Source of the DNA: Lachnospiraceae bacterium
GTDB taxonomy: Bacteria; Bacillota_A; Clostridia; Lachnospirales; Lachnospiraceae
NCBI GenBank assembly: GCA_024684065.1
Contig: JAIKXO010000321.1
Span: 1-64,000, forward strand
Length of the DNA stretch: 64,000 bases
Reading direction: 5' to 3'
The notes under the pieces are model-generated. The model saw only the letters and a program-made list of their open reading frames with translations. It did no database searches and was not told the origin of the DNA. Shown piece by piece: positions 53,117 to 61,241 of the stretch; the stretch's first letter is position 1, and every line of letters starts with the position of its first letter. Position numbers and translations under genes: made by a program.

Positions 53117-53232
53117 TTCAATAAAATATGATTTAGTAAAACGTAAATTATGGTTTAAAAAGATGCTTTCTCAGGCTTTGTTTCATTATAGCGGGCTTTA
53201 AAAAGTCTCTTTAACCGGAAGGGGGAGCAGGG

Positions 53233-54756
53233 GTGGACTATATAGGAAGAAAGAAAGAGCATGAAATGCTTTTAAAGGCCTGCCAGGCTGAAGGGTTTAA
53301 GCTTTTAGGGGTATGCGGAAGGCACGGGGTCGGAAAAACCGCTTTTCTTAAGAGCTTTCTCAAGGACAGGCGGCACATCTGCCTGACGGCAAGGGAAATG
53401 ACTCTTGAAAGAAACATAGAGAGTTTCAGCCGTCTGTTGTTTAAGGAAGCCGGTCTCGAAGATCTGGGCATGGGTTTAAGTCTTAACAATCTTCAGAACA
53501 TGCTCTCGTATATCGGGATCAACGCGTCCAAAGGATCTGTTGCTGCAAACCGCGCACCGGTGGAAGCAGCTGCAGAAGCTAAGCCGTATAAAGAGGAGCG
53601 GCTTATCGTCGTTATAGACGATTTTCAATATCTGGAAAACGCGGACCCCTCATTTATGCAATCCTTTATAAGGGGGGTGGAATACGAGCTTGCAAATAAA
53701 GAACTGATCCTCATAATATCCGCGCCTTCTCTTGAAGGCTTTAGCGGGGCAGTCAAAAAAACAGGCGTATCCTTATCCGGCAGCTTTGAGATCATCAGCC
53801 TTGCTCCTTTTGATTACCTGGCCGCTTCGGAATTCTTTCCCGGATATTCCAATGAAGAAAAGCTGCTTGCCTATGGAGTTACGGGAGGGATCCCGGCCTA
53901 TATGTCTCTTTTCGATATAAACAGATCCGCCAGGCAGAACATAGCTTCGCTCTTTTTTGAAAAAAGCGGGGCGCTGTATGGAGAGCCTCTTAATATACTG
54001 AGGCGGGAATTCAGAAACGTAGGGCTTTATAATACCCTTCTTGATGTTATCGGAAATGGGGCGGGCAGGATGAACGAGATATCGAAGGGCTCGGGCTATG
54101 ATACCCCGGTCATATCTCCCGCGATGAAGAAGCTGATCGCGCACGGGCTTGTCAGAAAAGAAGTCCCGGTCCTGAACGGGGACAGCAAGCGGGATACGAG
54201 CTATGTCATAAACGATCCTCTTTTCGGTTTCTGGTACGGATATGTCTCCGGAGCTGTGACAGAGATAGAGGGAGGGGAAGGATCCCGGTATTTTGAAGCA
54301 AAGGCAGTGGCAGGACTGAATGAATATCTTAAGGGGGTATTCGAAAAGGTATGCCGGGAGTACATTCTTTTAAAAGCGGAAAGCGGAGAGATTCCCGTAA
54401 AGCTTGTAAGGGCGGGGAAATGGCAGAGCACGGATCCGAAAAAGAATACTGTAAAGATAAGCGTCGTGGCTTCCGATGAAAAAGAAAATACTGCGGTTAT
54501 AGGAGAATGCCATTACCGCAATTCCAGCATGGAGCCGGAGGCGGTTGACAGATGCATAGAGAACGGGAAGCGGCTTAACTGTGAAATATATAAATACTAC
54601 ATGTTCTCAAAGAACGGGTATTATCCAAGCACGCTGAGAAAATACAGATCGGATGAGAAGATAAAACTTCTGACGCTTAAGGATCTGTATCCTTCCGTGG
54701 GTGATCAGGCTGCTACCGGGCAAATCAGTAAATCATACTTTACCGAATTGAGCTAA
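53233..54756 (+). CDS. AAA family ATP-binding protein with DUF234-like C-terminal domain
   Basis: A 507-residue protein of the archaeal-type ATPase family. Walker A is CGRHGVGKTAFLK (K35), Walker B VVIDDFQYL near residue 121. A winged-helix part follows (MNEISKGSGYDTPVISPAMKKLIAHGLV), then the DUF234 region starting near residue 330. DUF234 domains usually carry a nuclease-like EIDIVA...GECK set; here it reads VKISVVAS...GECHYR, so the acidic residues are altered. A GTG start follows AAGGGGGAG. Stand-alone gene; function unknown, possibly defence- or toxin-related, which is inference. Confidence 0.8.
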   Translation: MDYIGRKKEHEMLLKACQAEGFKLLGVCGRHGVGKTAFLKSFLKDRRHICLTAREMTLERNIESFSRLLFKEAGLEDLGMGLSLNNLQNMLSYIGINASKGSVAANRAPVEAAAEAKPYKEERLIVVIDDFQYLENADPSFMQSFIRGVEYELANKELILIISAPSLEGFSGAVKKTGVSLSGSFEIISLAPFDYLAASEFFPGYSNEEKLLAYGVTGGIPAYMSLFDINRSARQNIASLFFEKSGALYGEPLNILRREFRNVGLYNTLLDVIGNGAGRMNEISKGSGYDTPVISPAMKKLIAHGLVRKEVPVLNGDSKRDTSYVINDPLFGFWYGYVSGAVTEIEGGEGSRYFEAKAVAGLNEYLKGVFEKVCREYILLKAESGEIPVKLVRAGKWQSTDPKKNTVKISVVASDEKENTAVIGECHYRNSSMEPEAVDRCIENGKRLNCEIYKYYMFSKNGYYPSTLRKYRSDEKIKLLTLKDLYPSVGDQAATGQISKSYFTELS

Positions 54757-54886
54757 AAATCTCCTTTTTCGTTAAGAAAAGATAAAATTCAGGGGAAAAT
54801 ATATTCAAAAAAGTTTTAATAAGAATTTTTTAATTAAGAAAGCTTCGATAAAAGTATCGATAAAAATTTTAAATAAGGAAGGGAAT

Positions 54887-55543
54887 ATGGCTTCAAAACG
54901 TACAAAAGAAATTCTTGATATCCTCGATGACCAGTACAGCATTGATCTGAAATGCTATCTGGAACATGATTCGGCGTGGCAGCTCCTCATTGCGACGATC
55001 CTGAGCGCGCAATGCACTGACGCAAGGGTGAATATCGTTACAAAGGATCTTTTCAGAAAATACCCGTCCATAGAGGCTTTTGCAAACGCTGAGCTTTCAG
55101 AGCTTGAGCAGGATATAAGATCTACAGGATTTTATCATAACAAAGCAAAGAATATAATCGGCTGCTGCAGGATGCTCCATTACGACTTTAATGATGAAGT
55201 CCCGAGGACGATAGAGGAACTCACATCCTTACCGGGAGTCGGAAGGAAGACCGCGAATGTCATAAGGGGGAATATCTTTCACGATCCCAGCATAGTAGTC
55301 GATACTCATGTAAAGAGAATATCCAACAGACTGGGCTTTACAAAAGAAAGTGATCCTGAAAAGATAGAATACGATCTTATGAAGGTGCTGCCTGAGGACC
55401 ATTGGATACTTTATAATATCCAGATAATAACCTTCGGAAGGGACATATGTAAGGCCCAGAGGCCGGAATGCGAAAGATGCAGGCTCACAAAATACTGCAG
55501 GGACTATGGCGGTGAAAAGAAAAAGCGCAGGGAGAAGGATTAA
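54887..55543 (+). CDS. nth: Endonuclease III
   Basis: A 218-residue DNA glycosylase/AP lyase of base-excision repair. The helix-hairpin-helix LTSLPGVGRKTANVIRG contains the catalytic lysine, VVDTHVKRISNRLG the aspartate, and the C-terminal cluster CKAQRPECERCRLTKYC gives the four iron-sulfur cysteines in the C-x6-C-x2-C-x5-C spacing. GGAAGGG precedes ATG 54887. The upstream 130 bases are very AT-rich. Confidence 0.97.
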   Translation: MASKRTKEILDILDDQYSIDLKCYLEHDSAWQLLIATILSAQCTDARVNIVTKDLFRKYPSIEAFANAELSELEQDIRSTGFYHNKAKNIIGCCRMLHYDFNDEVPRTIEELTSLPGVGRKTANVIRGNIFHDPSIVVDTHVKRISNRLGFTKESDPEKIEYDLMKVLPEDHWILYNIQIITFGRDICKAQRPECERCRLTKYCRDYGGEKKKRREKD

Positions 55544-55575
55544 GAAAGAAAGGCCATATTTTAGGTGTGTTTCAG

Positions 55576-56196
55576 TCAGGCATGAAAATAGTCTTCGCTC
55601 TTAAGCATTTTTACTATAGCATCCCTGTTTTGGGAGGTGAGCTTTTCAGCCTCAAGGGTTTCTTTTTCGATAGCCTCAAAATCAAAATCTGAGGCGTATA
55701 TATCAGCTAAAAGCCTGTAATGGGATCTTACGTCGGTATGTATGTCAAAAACCCCGTACTCCAGGACCTTTACGGCTTCTTCCTTTTTTCCGGAAGAATA
55801 AAGGGCGTTAGCCCATAAATAGAGGTTTTTCACAAGCTCGGTATAGTTTTCGTCGCAGGAAGACAGATAATCGAGATTCGCAACCCCATATTTAAGCTTA
55901 AGATCAGTATTTGTTACGCCGGACAGATTTACGATCTTCTTATCCTTTAAAGCAAGGAGCCTGTCCTGATAGTCTTTTACGGCGTCGTCAGAAGGGGCTT
56001 CATCAAAGGGCAGCGCGGAAAAATCAGGTTCGATGTATATAATATCGGTCAGGGGCTGCTTCCTTACGCTGTTGGCCTTAAGCTCCCTGTCCCAGAAATT
56101 CTTCAGCTCAGAGTCTATGCCTTTACGTGAACGCCGCATATATACCGAAAAAAAAGCTAATATAAGTCCGATGGTTGTAAAAATAGGAAAAAACAT
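55576..56196 (-). CDS. Membrane-anchored TPR-like hypothetical protein
   Basis: A 206-residue protein. One N-terminal transmembrane helix (about residues 2-20: FPIFTTIGLILAFFSVYM) is followed by a polar linker and a helical C-terminal half with tetratricopeptide-like repeats (LYLWANALYSSGKKEEAVKVLEYGV; YRLLADIYASDFDFEAIEKE). I do not recognise a named family. ATG 56196 has GAAAGGAA upstream, whereas a longer frame from 56274 would start within a hairpin. It is divergent from the 34-residue gene. Confidence 0.65.
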   Translation of the reverse strand: MFFPIFTTIGLILAFFSVYMRRSRKGIDSELKNFWDRELKANSVRKQPLTDIIYIEPDFSALPFDEAPSDDAVKDYQDRLLALKDKKIVNLSGVTNTDLKLKYGVANLDYLSSCDENYTELVKNLYLWANALYSSGKKEEAVKVLEYGVFDIHTDVRSHYRLLADIYASDFDFEAIEKETLEAEKLTSQNRDAIVKMLKSEDYFHA

Positions 56197-56226
56197 ATAT
56201 AATTCCTTTCGGCGGAACGAGAAAAG

Positions 56227-56248
56227 GCATGAAAGCACGCTTTCATGC
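56227..56248. other. Perfect inverted repeat in divergent gap
   Basis: GCATGAAAGC (56227-56236), AC, GCTTTCATGC (56239-56248), between the divergent TPR-like gene and the small membrane peptide. It could be an operator or a leader hairpin. Confidence 0.5.
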
Positions 56249-56286
56249 GTGACCAGCGGGCATGAGCCGGCCATGGAGGAATAACT

Positions 56287-56391
56287 ATGATGAATTTCAA
56301 TAACAGCAGGACAAAGAAGATCATTTCGGCGGTGATAATCGCCATTTTAGTCCTTGCCATGATAGTTCCCACGGTATTATCATTCTTTTAG
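56287..56391 (+). CDS. 34-residue single-helix membrane peptide
   Basis: A short frame of 34 codons plus stop: a start with MMNFNNSRTKK, then one hydrophobic helix (IISAVIIAILVLAMIVP) and the end TVLSFF. GGAGGA (56276-56281) lies five to eight bases upstream, and a terminator follows at 56400. The basic N terminus predicts an N-in orientation. I recall similar tiny proteins in Lachnospiraceae genomes, but have no function for it. Confidence 0.7.
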   Translation: MMNFNNSRTKKIISAVIIAILVLAMIVPTVLSFF

Positions 56392-56399
56392 TAAGCAAG

Positions 56400-56421
56400 A
56401 AACCGGTCAGACCGGTTTTAC
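56400..56421 (+). terminator. Terminator after the small membrane peptide gene
   Basis: AAACCGGTC (56400-56408), A, GACCGGTTT (56410-56418), then TA. The stem is perfect; the T-run is mostly inside it, so moderate. Confidence 0.6.
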
Positions 56422-56475
56422 TCTGAGATTATACCATGTTTATAAGCCGCCTTACAAATGTATTGAGCGAGATTC

Positions 56476-56504
56476 TTGAAAAACAGCGGTGGGAAGAGTA
56501 TACT
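56476..56504 (+). promoter_or_regulatory. Promoter of the VanW gene
   Basis: TTGAAA (56476-56481), 17-base spacer, TATACT (56499-56504). Predicted start near 56511, about 40 bases before the gene. Confidence 0.65.
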
Positions 56505-56551
56505 AAATCTAGTTGGCCTTTGTTCTTTTTTACTATATAAGGGGTATAGAT

Positions 56552-58420
56552 ATGCTGAGGGTCGTTAGAAGATGTTTAAAGGTGTCAGCCTGGGCGTTAG
56601 GCCTGTGGCTCATTTTTGTATGCTGCATCTCCGTGTCGGCTGTTAAAGTACATGCCGAGCGCATATCGATAAAGGTAGGCGGCGCAAATGTAGGGGTATC
56701 GGCCGGCGAATCCGGGGAAGCAGAGGAAAGCGGATCCGGAGAAACAGAGGCGAGTGCGGACGAAGTTAACGAAGCGCCCGAAGATGGCGAGATACCGCTG
56801 CCTTCATATAAAAGTTCCTCATCCGATAAAAAATATACCATGGATCTGACAAGCCGCATCCCGGACGGTGTATTTGCAGGTCCAGTTGATCTTTCGGGGA
56901 AGAATTATTTCGAAGCGGAGAATGCTATATCCGAATATGTGCAGGGCTTAAAGGCGGCAAAGCTTACCTTTGTGATGCAGAATAACGCGACAGAGACTGT
57001 AAGTGCCGGGGACTTCGGACTTGACTGGAGAAACCACGATCTGATAAACGAAGCTGTGAGCCTTGGAAAATCAGGGAATATAGTGGCACGGTATAAGCTT
57101 CTTAAGGATATAGAAAACGAAAAGAAGATCTACGATATAGCGCTATCCTGTGACAGAAGCAGGATAAACGAGATAATAGGCGCCTGGGGAGATAAGTATA
57201 ATATTCCTCCGGTGAGTCCGAGGGTCAGACATGAGAACGGAGCCTTCATCGTGCTTCAGGAGGGAAGCACCGGATATGAGATAAATAAGGAGGCTTCAAT
57301 AGAGAAGATCGTTTCGGAGCTGGAGAGCTTTGACGGCTCAGATAAAACCATAGAGCTTACAGTTGAGGTTACCGAGGCCAGGGGCACGGAGGAAGATTTC
57401 GAGCTTATGACTGATGTTTTGGGCACCTTCCATACAAGCTTTTCATCCTCAAGCGCAGACCGTTCGGGAAATGTACGCAACGGAACAAAGCTGATAAACG
57501 GGACGATGCTTTATCCGGGAGACCAGTTCTCCGTTTATCAGACCGTAAGCCCGTTCACGGAGGAAAACGGATATTTTCTTGCGGGATCCTATATGAACGG
57601 CCTGGTGGTGGAGAGCCTCGGGGGAGGTATCTGCCAGGTGAGCTCAACCCTTTATAACGCGGTCCTCCGGGCGGAGTTACAGGTTGATGAAAGATATAAC
57701 CATTCGATGATAGTCACCTATGTTGACCTTTCTTCGGATGCTGCGATCGCCGGAACGTCAAAGGATTTCAAGTTTACCAATAATCTTGACAATCCTATTT
57801 ATATAGAAGGATATACAACGGACAGCAAAGAGGTTTATTTCACGATATACGGCGTTGAAACAAGGCCTGCAAACAGAACGGTCGAGTTTCAGAGCGTAGA
57901 GATTTCGAAAACCGAGCCCGAGGGTGTGAACATAGTTGCGGACAACTCCCAGCCTGTGGGCTATATGAGCTCCCAGTCGGCTCATACGGGATATTCAGGG
58001 GAATTATGGAAGATCGTGAAGGTCGACGGGGTTGAGACGGAGAGGGTGCAGATCAACAAAAGCAATTACAAGATGACTCCGAGAACCGTTACGGTGGGTA
58101 CCAAAGCAGATGATGCGGCTATTTCCGAGATGGTGAGGGCTGCGATCGCATCAGGCGATCTTGACACTGTAAAAGGAACCATATCCAATCTCCAGGCGGC
58201 CGCAAACGGGGAAGCGGTGGCTTTGCCGGTGCTTCCGGCGGAACCCTCCGCAGAGGAGCAGGCAGCTGCGGCTGAAGCCTATGCCCAGGCTCTCGCGGAG
58301 ATGGCAGCAACTCAGGAAGCTCTTGCACAACAGGCTCCCCCGCCTCAGGAAGAACAGGCCCCCCAGCCTCAGGAAGAACAGGCTCCCCCGCCTGCAGAGC
58401 AGGTCCCCGAGGGGCAATAA
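56552..58420 (+). CDS. VanW family exported protein
   Basis: A 622-residue secreted or wall protein. An N-terminal signal helix ends near VHAE (about residue 35), followed by an acidic linker. Peptidoglycan-binding-like domains span about 120-280, and the VanW domain about 285-430 (GTFHTSFSSSSADRSGNV; LNPGDQFSVYQ-like; GGGICQVSSTLYNAVLRAEL). The C-terminal end is a Pro/Gln/Glu repeat. VanW-type proteins are common in Clostridia and are not by themselves vancomycin resistance genes. ATG 56552 is preceded by AAGGGG. 19 bases from the next gene. Confidence 0.88.
   Translation: MLRVVRRCLKVSAWALGLWLIFVCCISVSAVKVHAERISIKVGGANVGVSAGESGEAEESGSGETEASADEVNEAPEDGEIPLPSYKSSSSDKKYTMDLTSRIPDGVFAGPVDLSGKNYFEAENAISEYVQGLKAAKLTFVMQNNATETVSAGDFGLDWRNHDLINEAVSLGKSGNIVARYKLLKDIENEKKIYDIALSCDRSRINEIIGAWGDKYNIPPVSPRVRHENGAFIVLQEGSTGYEINKEASIEKIVSELESFDGSDKTIELTVEVTEARGTEEDFELMTDVLGTFHTSFSSSSADRSGNVRNGTKLINGTMLYPGDQFSVYQTVSPFTEENGYFLAGSYMNGLVVESLGGGICQVSSTLYNAVLRAELQVDERYNHSMIVTYVDLSSDAAIAGTSKDFKFTNNLDNPIYIEGYTTDSKEVYFTIYGVETRPANRTVEFQSVEISKTEPEGVNIVADNSQPVGYMSSQSAHTGYSGELWKIVKVDGVETERVQINKSNYKMTPRTVTVGTKADDAAISEMVRAAIASGDLDTVKGTISNLQAAANGEAVALPVLPAEPSAEEQAAAAEAYAQALAEMAATQEALAQQAPPPQEEQAPQPQEEQAPPPAEQVPEGQ
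58322..58419 (+). repeat. Pro/Gln/Glu codon repeat at the end of the VanW gene
   Basis: The last 32 codons of the VanW gene consist of near-identical units of the type QAPPPQEE (positions 58328-58400), with matching DNA repeats. It is probably a flexible wall-spanning tail, and its length may vary between strains. Confidence 0.8.
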
Positions 58421-58439
58421 GCCATCAGGGATTATCAAA

Positions 58440-59042
58440 ATGACAGGGAAGAAGGAGCTTGTTTCCGGAAAAGGCACAATAGTCGGTGATGATGTTATCG
58501 TTACTAAATGGATAGGACTTGAGGGAACGTTTATCATTGCCGGTAAGAGGGAGCAGGAGCTTAACAGGCATTTCAATCCCTCCTTTATCAGGGGAGTAAA
58601 GGGATTTGCGGAACTTTTGCCAACTTTTAATGATACCGGGGCAGTTTCAGGTTCCGAGATGCATTTTATCCGGGAAGTATCGGAGTGCGGTATTTTCGGA
58701 GCACTCTGGGAAATGGCGGAAGCTTTAAAGTCCGGGCTTAATATTGAGATAAAAAGTATCCCGATAAGGCAGGAGACTATTGAGATCTGTGAATATTACA
58801 GGATCAATCCATACTGGCTTCTTTCGGGAGGATCGCTCCTTATTGCGGCTCCGGACGGATACGGTATCGTATCGAAGCTTATTGCGAAAGGGTTAAATGC
58901 CGCTGTGATCGGGAAAATAACGGCGGGAAATGACAGGCTCCTGTTGAACGGAGAAGGAAGAAGATATCTTGAACCACCTAAGGGTGATGAGATAAATAAG
59001 GTTGTCGGAATATTACAGAGAGAGGCGGAGAATAACTTATGA
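58440..59042 (+). CDS. AIR-synthase-like protein, C-terminal domain only
   Basis: A 200-residue protein resembling the C-terminal half of HypE/ThiL/PurM-type AIR synthases: ECGIFGALWEMAEALKSGLNIEIKSIPI, then YYRINPYWLLSGGSLLIAAPDG. The N-terminal ATP-binding half is missing, and the usual HD-x-TEGG turn reads HFIREVSECG, so ATP-dependent activity as in HypE is unlikely. ATG 58440 follows AGGGATT. It overlaps an Lrp-type regulator by four bases, suggesting a role with that regulator and the aminotransferase. Function unknown. Confidence 0.72.
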   Translation: MTGKKELVSGKGTIVGDDVIVTKWIGLEGTFIIAGKREQELNRHFNPSFIRGVKGFAELLPTFNDTGAVSGSEMHFIREVSECGIFGALWEMAEALKSGLNIEIKSIPIRQETIEICEYYRINPYWLLSGGSLLIAAPDGYGIVSKLIAKGLNAAVIGKITAGNDRLLLNGEGRRYLEPPKGDEINKVVGILQREAENNL

Positions 59043-59521
59043 GAGAAAAGATCCTGACTTTTATCGAAAAAAACAGCAGAGTCGATTTTAAGGAGCTTGC
59101 TGTTCTTTTGGGGGTTGACGAGGTCTATATAGCAAATGAGCTTGAGGCCATGGAGAAGGAAGGGATAATCTGTGGGTATCATACGTTAATAGACTGGGAC
59201 AAGGTTACCTCGGAGAGGGTGAACGCGCTTATCGAGGTCAGGGTGACCCCCCAGAGAGGCAGGGGTTTTGACAGCATCGCAGAGCGTATCTATAACTATC
59301 CCGAGGTAGAGGCTACCTACCTGATCTCGGGAGGGTATGATCTTTTGGTTTCCCTTGAGGGGAAGACGCTCAGGGAGGTTTCTTCCTTTGTATCGGAAAA
59401 GCTGTCCACGCTTGACACGATCATTTCCACGTCGACCCATTTTGTATTAAAGAAATATAAGGATCATGGAACCATTCTTCATGAGCCGAAAGATGACGAA
59501 AGGATGATCGTGACTCCATGA
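59039..59521 (+). CDS. Lrp/AsnC family transcriptional regulator
   Basis: A 160-residue regulator. The N-terminal winged helix-turn-helix (about 1-60: VDFKELAVLLGVDEVYIANELEAMEKEG) is followed by a RAM ligand-binding domain (RVNALIEVRVTPQRGRGFD; YLISGGYDLLVSLEG). Members sense amino acids. Four-base overlaps on both sides join it to the AIR-synthase-like gene and the aminotransferase, so it may respond to the amino acid that enzyme handles. Confidence 0.93.
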   Translation: MREKILTFIEKNSRVDFKELAVLLGVDEVYIANELEAMEKEGIICGYHTLIDWDKVTSERVNALIEVRVTPQRGRGFDSIAERIYNYPEVEATYLISGGYDLLVSLEGKTLREVSSFVSEKLSTLDTIISTSTHFVLKKYKDHGTILHEPKDDERMIVTP

Positions 59522-60690
59522 GGAATCTCTTATCTGAAAAAATAGTAAATATAAAACCATCCGGAATAAGAAAATTTTTTGATATAGCGAGCGAACGAAA
59601 GGACGTTATCTCACTGGGCGTTGGCGAGCCGGATTTTGATACTCCCTGGCATATAAGGGACGAGGGTATATGGTCTTTGGAAAGAGGGAAAACCTTCTAT
59701 ACCTCCAATTCGGGTCTCATGGAGCTGAGGCAGGAGATATGCAATTACTTAAAGCGCCGGATCGATGTGGAATATGACCCGGCATGTGAGGTGATAATCA
59801 CGGTCGGAGGATCGGAAGCCATAGATATAGGCTTAAGGGCTTTGATCAACCCGGGCGACGAGGTGCTCATACCACAGCCAAGCTATGTCTCATACGAGCC
59901 ATGTGCCATCCTTGCGGATGCAAAGCCTGTGATCATTGAGCTTAAGAATGAAAACGAGTTCAGGCTCACCCCCGGTGAGCTTCTTTCCGCGATAACCGAA
60001 AAGACGAAGATACTTGTGCTTCCTTTTCCCAATAACCCTACAGGCGCGATAATGGAAAGGAAGGATCTTGAAAAGATAGCGGAGATCTGTGTGGACAAGG
60101 ACATACTGGTGATGTCCGACGAGATCTATTCAGAGCTTACCTACGGCACCGAACATGTTTCGATCGCCTCTCTTCCAGGAATGAAGGAAAGAACCATCCT
60201 GATAAACGGTTTTTCCAAGGCATTTGCCATGACGGGCTGGAGGCTCGGATATGCATGCGGTCCGAAGGAAATTATAGCCGAGATGACCAAGATCCATCAG
60301 TTTGCCATAATGTGCGCCCCCACAACGAGCCAGTATGCCGCCATTGAAGCGCTTAAGAATGGCGACAGGGATGTAGAGATGATGCGTGAATCCTATAACC
60401 AGAGGCGTAACTTTCTTATGAACGCCTTTAAGGAGATGGGACTTCCGTGCTTTGAGCCCTTTGGCGCCTTTTATGTTTTCCCTTCGATAAAGGAATTCGG
60501 TATGTCCTCCGAGGAGTTTGCCTTTTCACTGCTTGACGCACAAAATCTGGCGGTGGTACCGGGCTCCGCGTTCGGAGACAGCGGGGAGGGCTTTATAAGG
60601 ATATCCTATGCGTATTCGATAGAGAAGCTTAAGATCGCTATGGAGCGGCTTTCTTCCTATATTGGTAAGCTCCGTTCAGACGGGCGCTGA
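59518..60690 (+). CDS. Pyridoxal-phosphate aminotransferase (class I/II)
   Basis: A 390-residue fold-type I enzyme. Seen: GVGEPDFDTPWHIRD, TVGGSEAIDIGLRALINPGDEVL, FPNNPTGAIM, SDEIYSELTYG and the PLP lysine in NGFSKAFAMTGWRLGYA. It is closest to aspartate- or aromatic-type aminotransferases (PatA/YugH group); the exact amino acid cannot be fixed. Overlaps the Lrp gene by four bases. Confidence 0.92.
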   Translation: MRNLLSEKIVNIKPSGIRKFFDIASERKDVISLGVGEPDFDTPWHIRDEGIWSLERGKTFYTSNSGLMELRQEICNYLKRRIDVEYDPACEVIITVGGSEAIDIGLRALINPGDEVLIPQPSYVSYEPCAILADAKPVIIELKNENEFRLTPGELLSAITEKTKILVLPFPNNPTGAIMERKDLEKIAEICVDKDILVMSDEIYSELTYGTEHVSIASLPGMKERTILINGFSKAFAMTGWRLGYACGPKEIIAEMTKIHQFAIMCAPTTSQYAAIEALKNGDRDVEMMRESYNQRRNFLMNAFKEMGLPCFEPFGAFYVFPSIKEFGMSSEEFAFSLLDAQNLAVVPGSAFGDSGEGFIRISYAYSIEKLKIAMERLSSYIGKLRSDGR

Positions 60691-60708
60691 CCCGTATCCA
60701 ATATCACA

Positions 60709-61200
60709 ATGATCAATATAGTTCTGCTGGAGCCGGAAATGCCGGCTAATACCGGAAATATAGGAAGAACCTGCGTTGCTTCGGGCGCAAGGCTCCACCT
60801 TATAGACCCCCTGGGCTTTCATCTCGATGAGAAGAGCCTTAAGCGTGCCGGAATGGATTACTGGAATAAGGTGGATTATAAAAGATACATAGATTATTCG
60901 GACTTTCTTAAACAGAACGGAAGTCCGAAAATTTTTATGGCTACGACCAAAGCTCTGAAAACCTATACCGATGTTTCATATGATGAAGACGCATATATCA
61001 TGTTCGGCAAGGAAAGCGCGGGTATTCCGGAGGAGCTTCTTATAGATAATAAGGAAAACTGTATTAGGATCCCGATGCTTGACGGGATAAGATCACTTAA
61101 TCTTGCAAACTCTGTGGCGGTTATCCTGTATGAAGCGCTCAGGCAGAACGGATTTAAGAACATGCAGAGGGAGGGCGCTCTTCACAGACTTGAATGGTAG
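60709..61200 (+). CDS. trmL: tRNA (cytidine(34)-2'-O)-methyltransferase
   Basis: A 163-residue SPOUT enzyme that methylates the wobble ribose of tRNA-Leu. Motifs: LLEPEMPANTGNIGRTC, MFGKESAGIPEELL and MLDGIRSLNLANSVAVILYEALRQ, the knotted SAM site. It is 18 bases after the aminotransferase and probably cotranscribed. Length is normal. Confidence 0.95.
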   Translation: MINIVLLEPEMPANTGNIGRTCVASGARLHLIDPLGFHLDEKSLKRAGMDYWNKVDYKRYIDYSDFLKQNGSPKIFMATTKALKTYTDVSYDEDAYIMFGKESAGIPEELLIDNKENCIRIPMLDGIRSLNLANSVAVILYEALRQNGFKNMQREGALHRLEW

Positions 61201-61241
61201 CAGACAGGGATTTCAGGCGAAAAAGATAAAGTATACTTTAC

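Noticed and set aside
56552..58420. Vancomycin resistance gene vanW
   Set aside because: VanW-domain proteins are widespread in Clostridia; no vanH, vanA/B or vanX genes are nearby.
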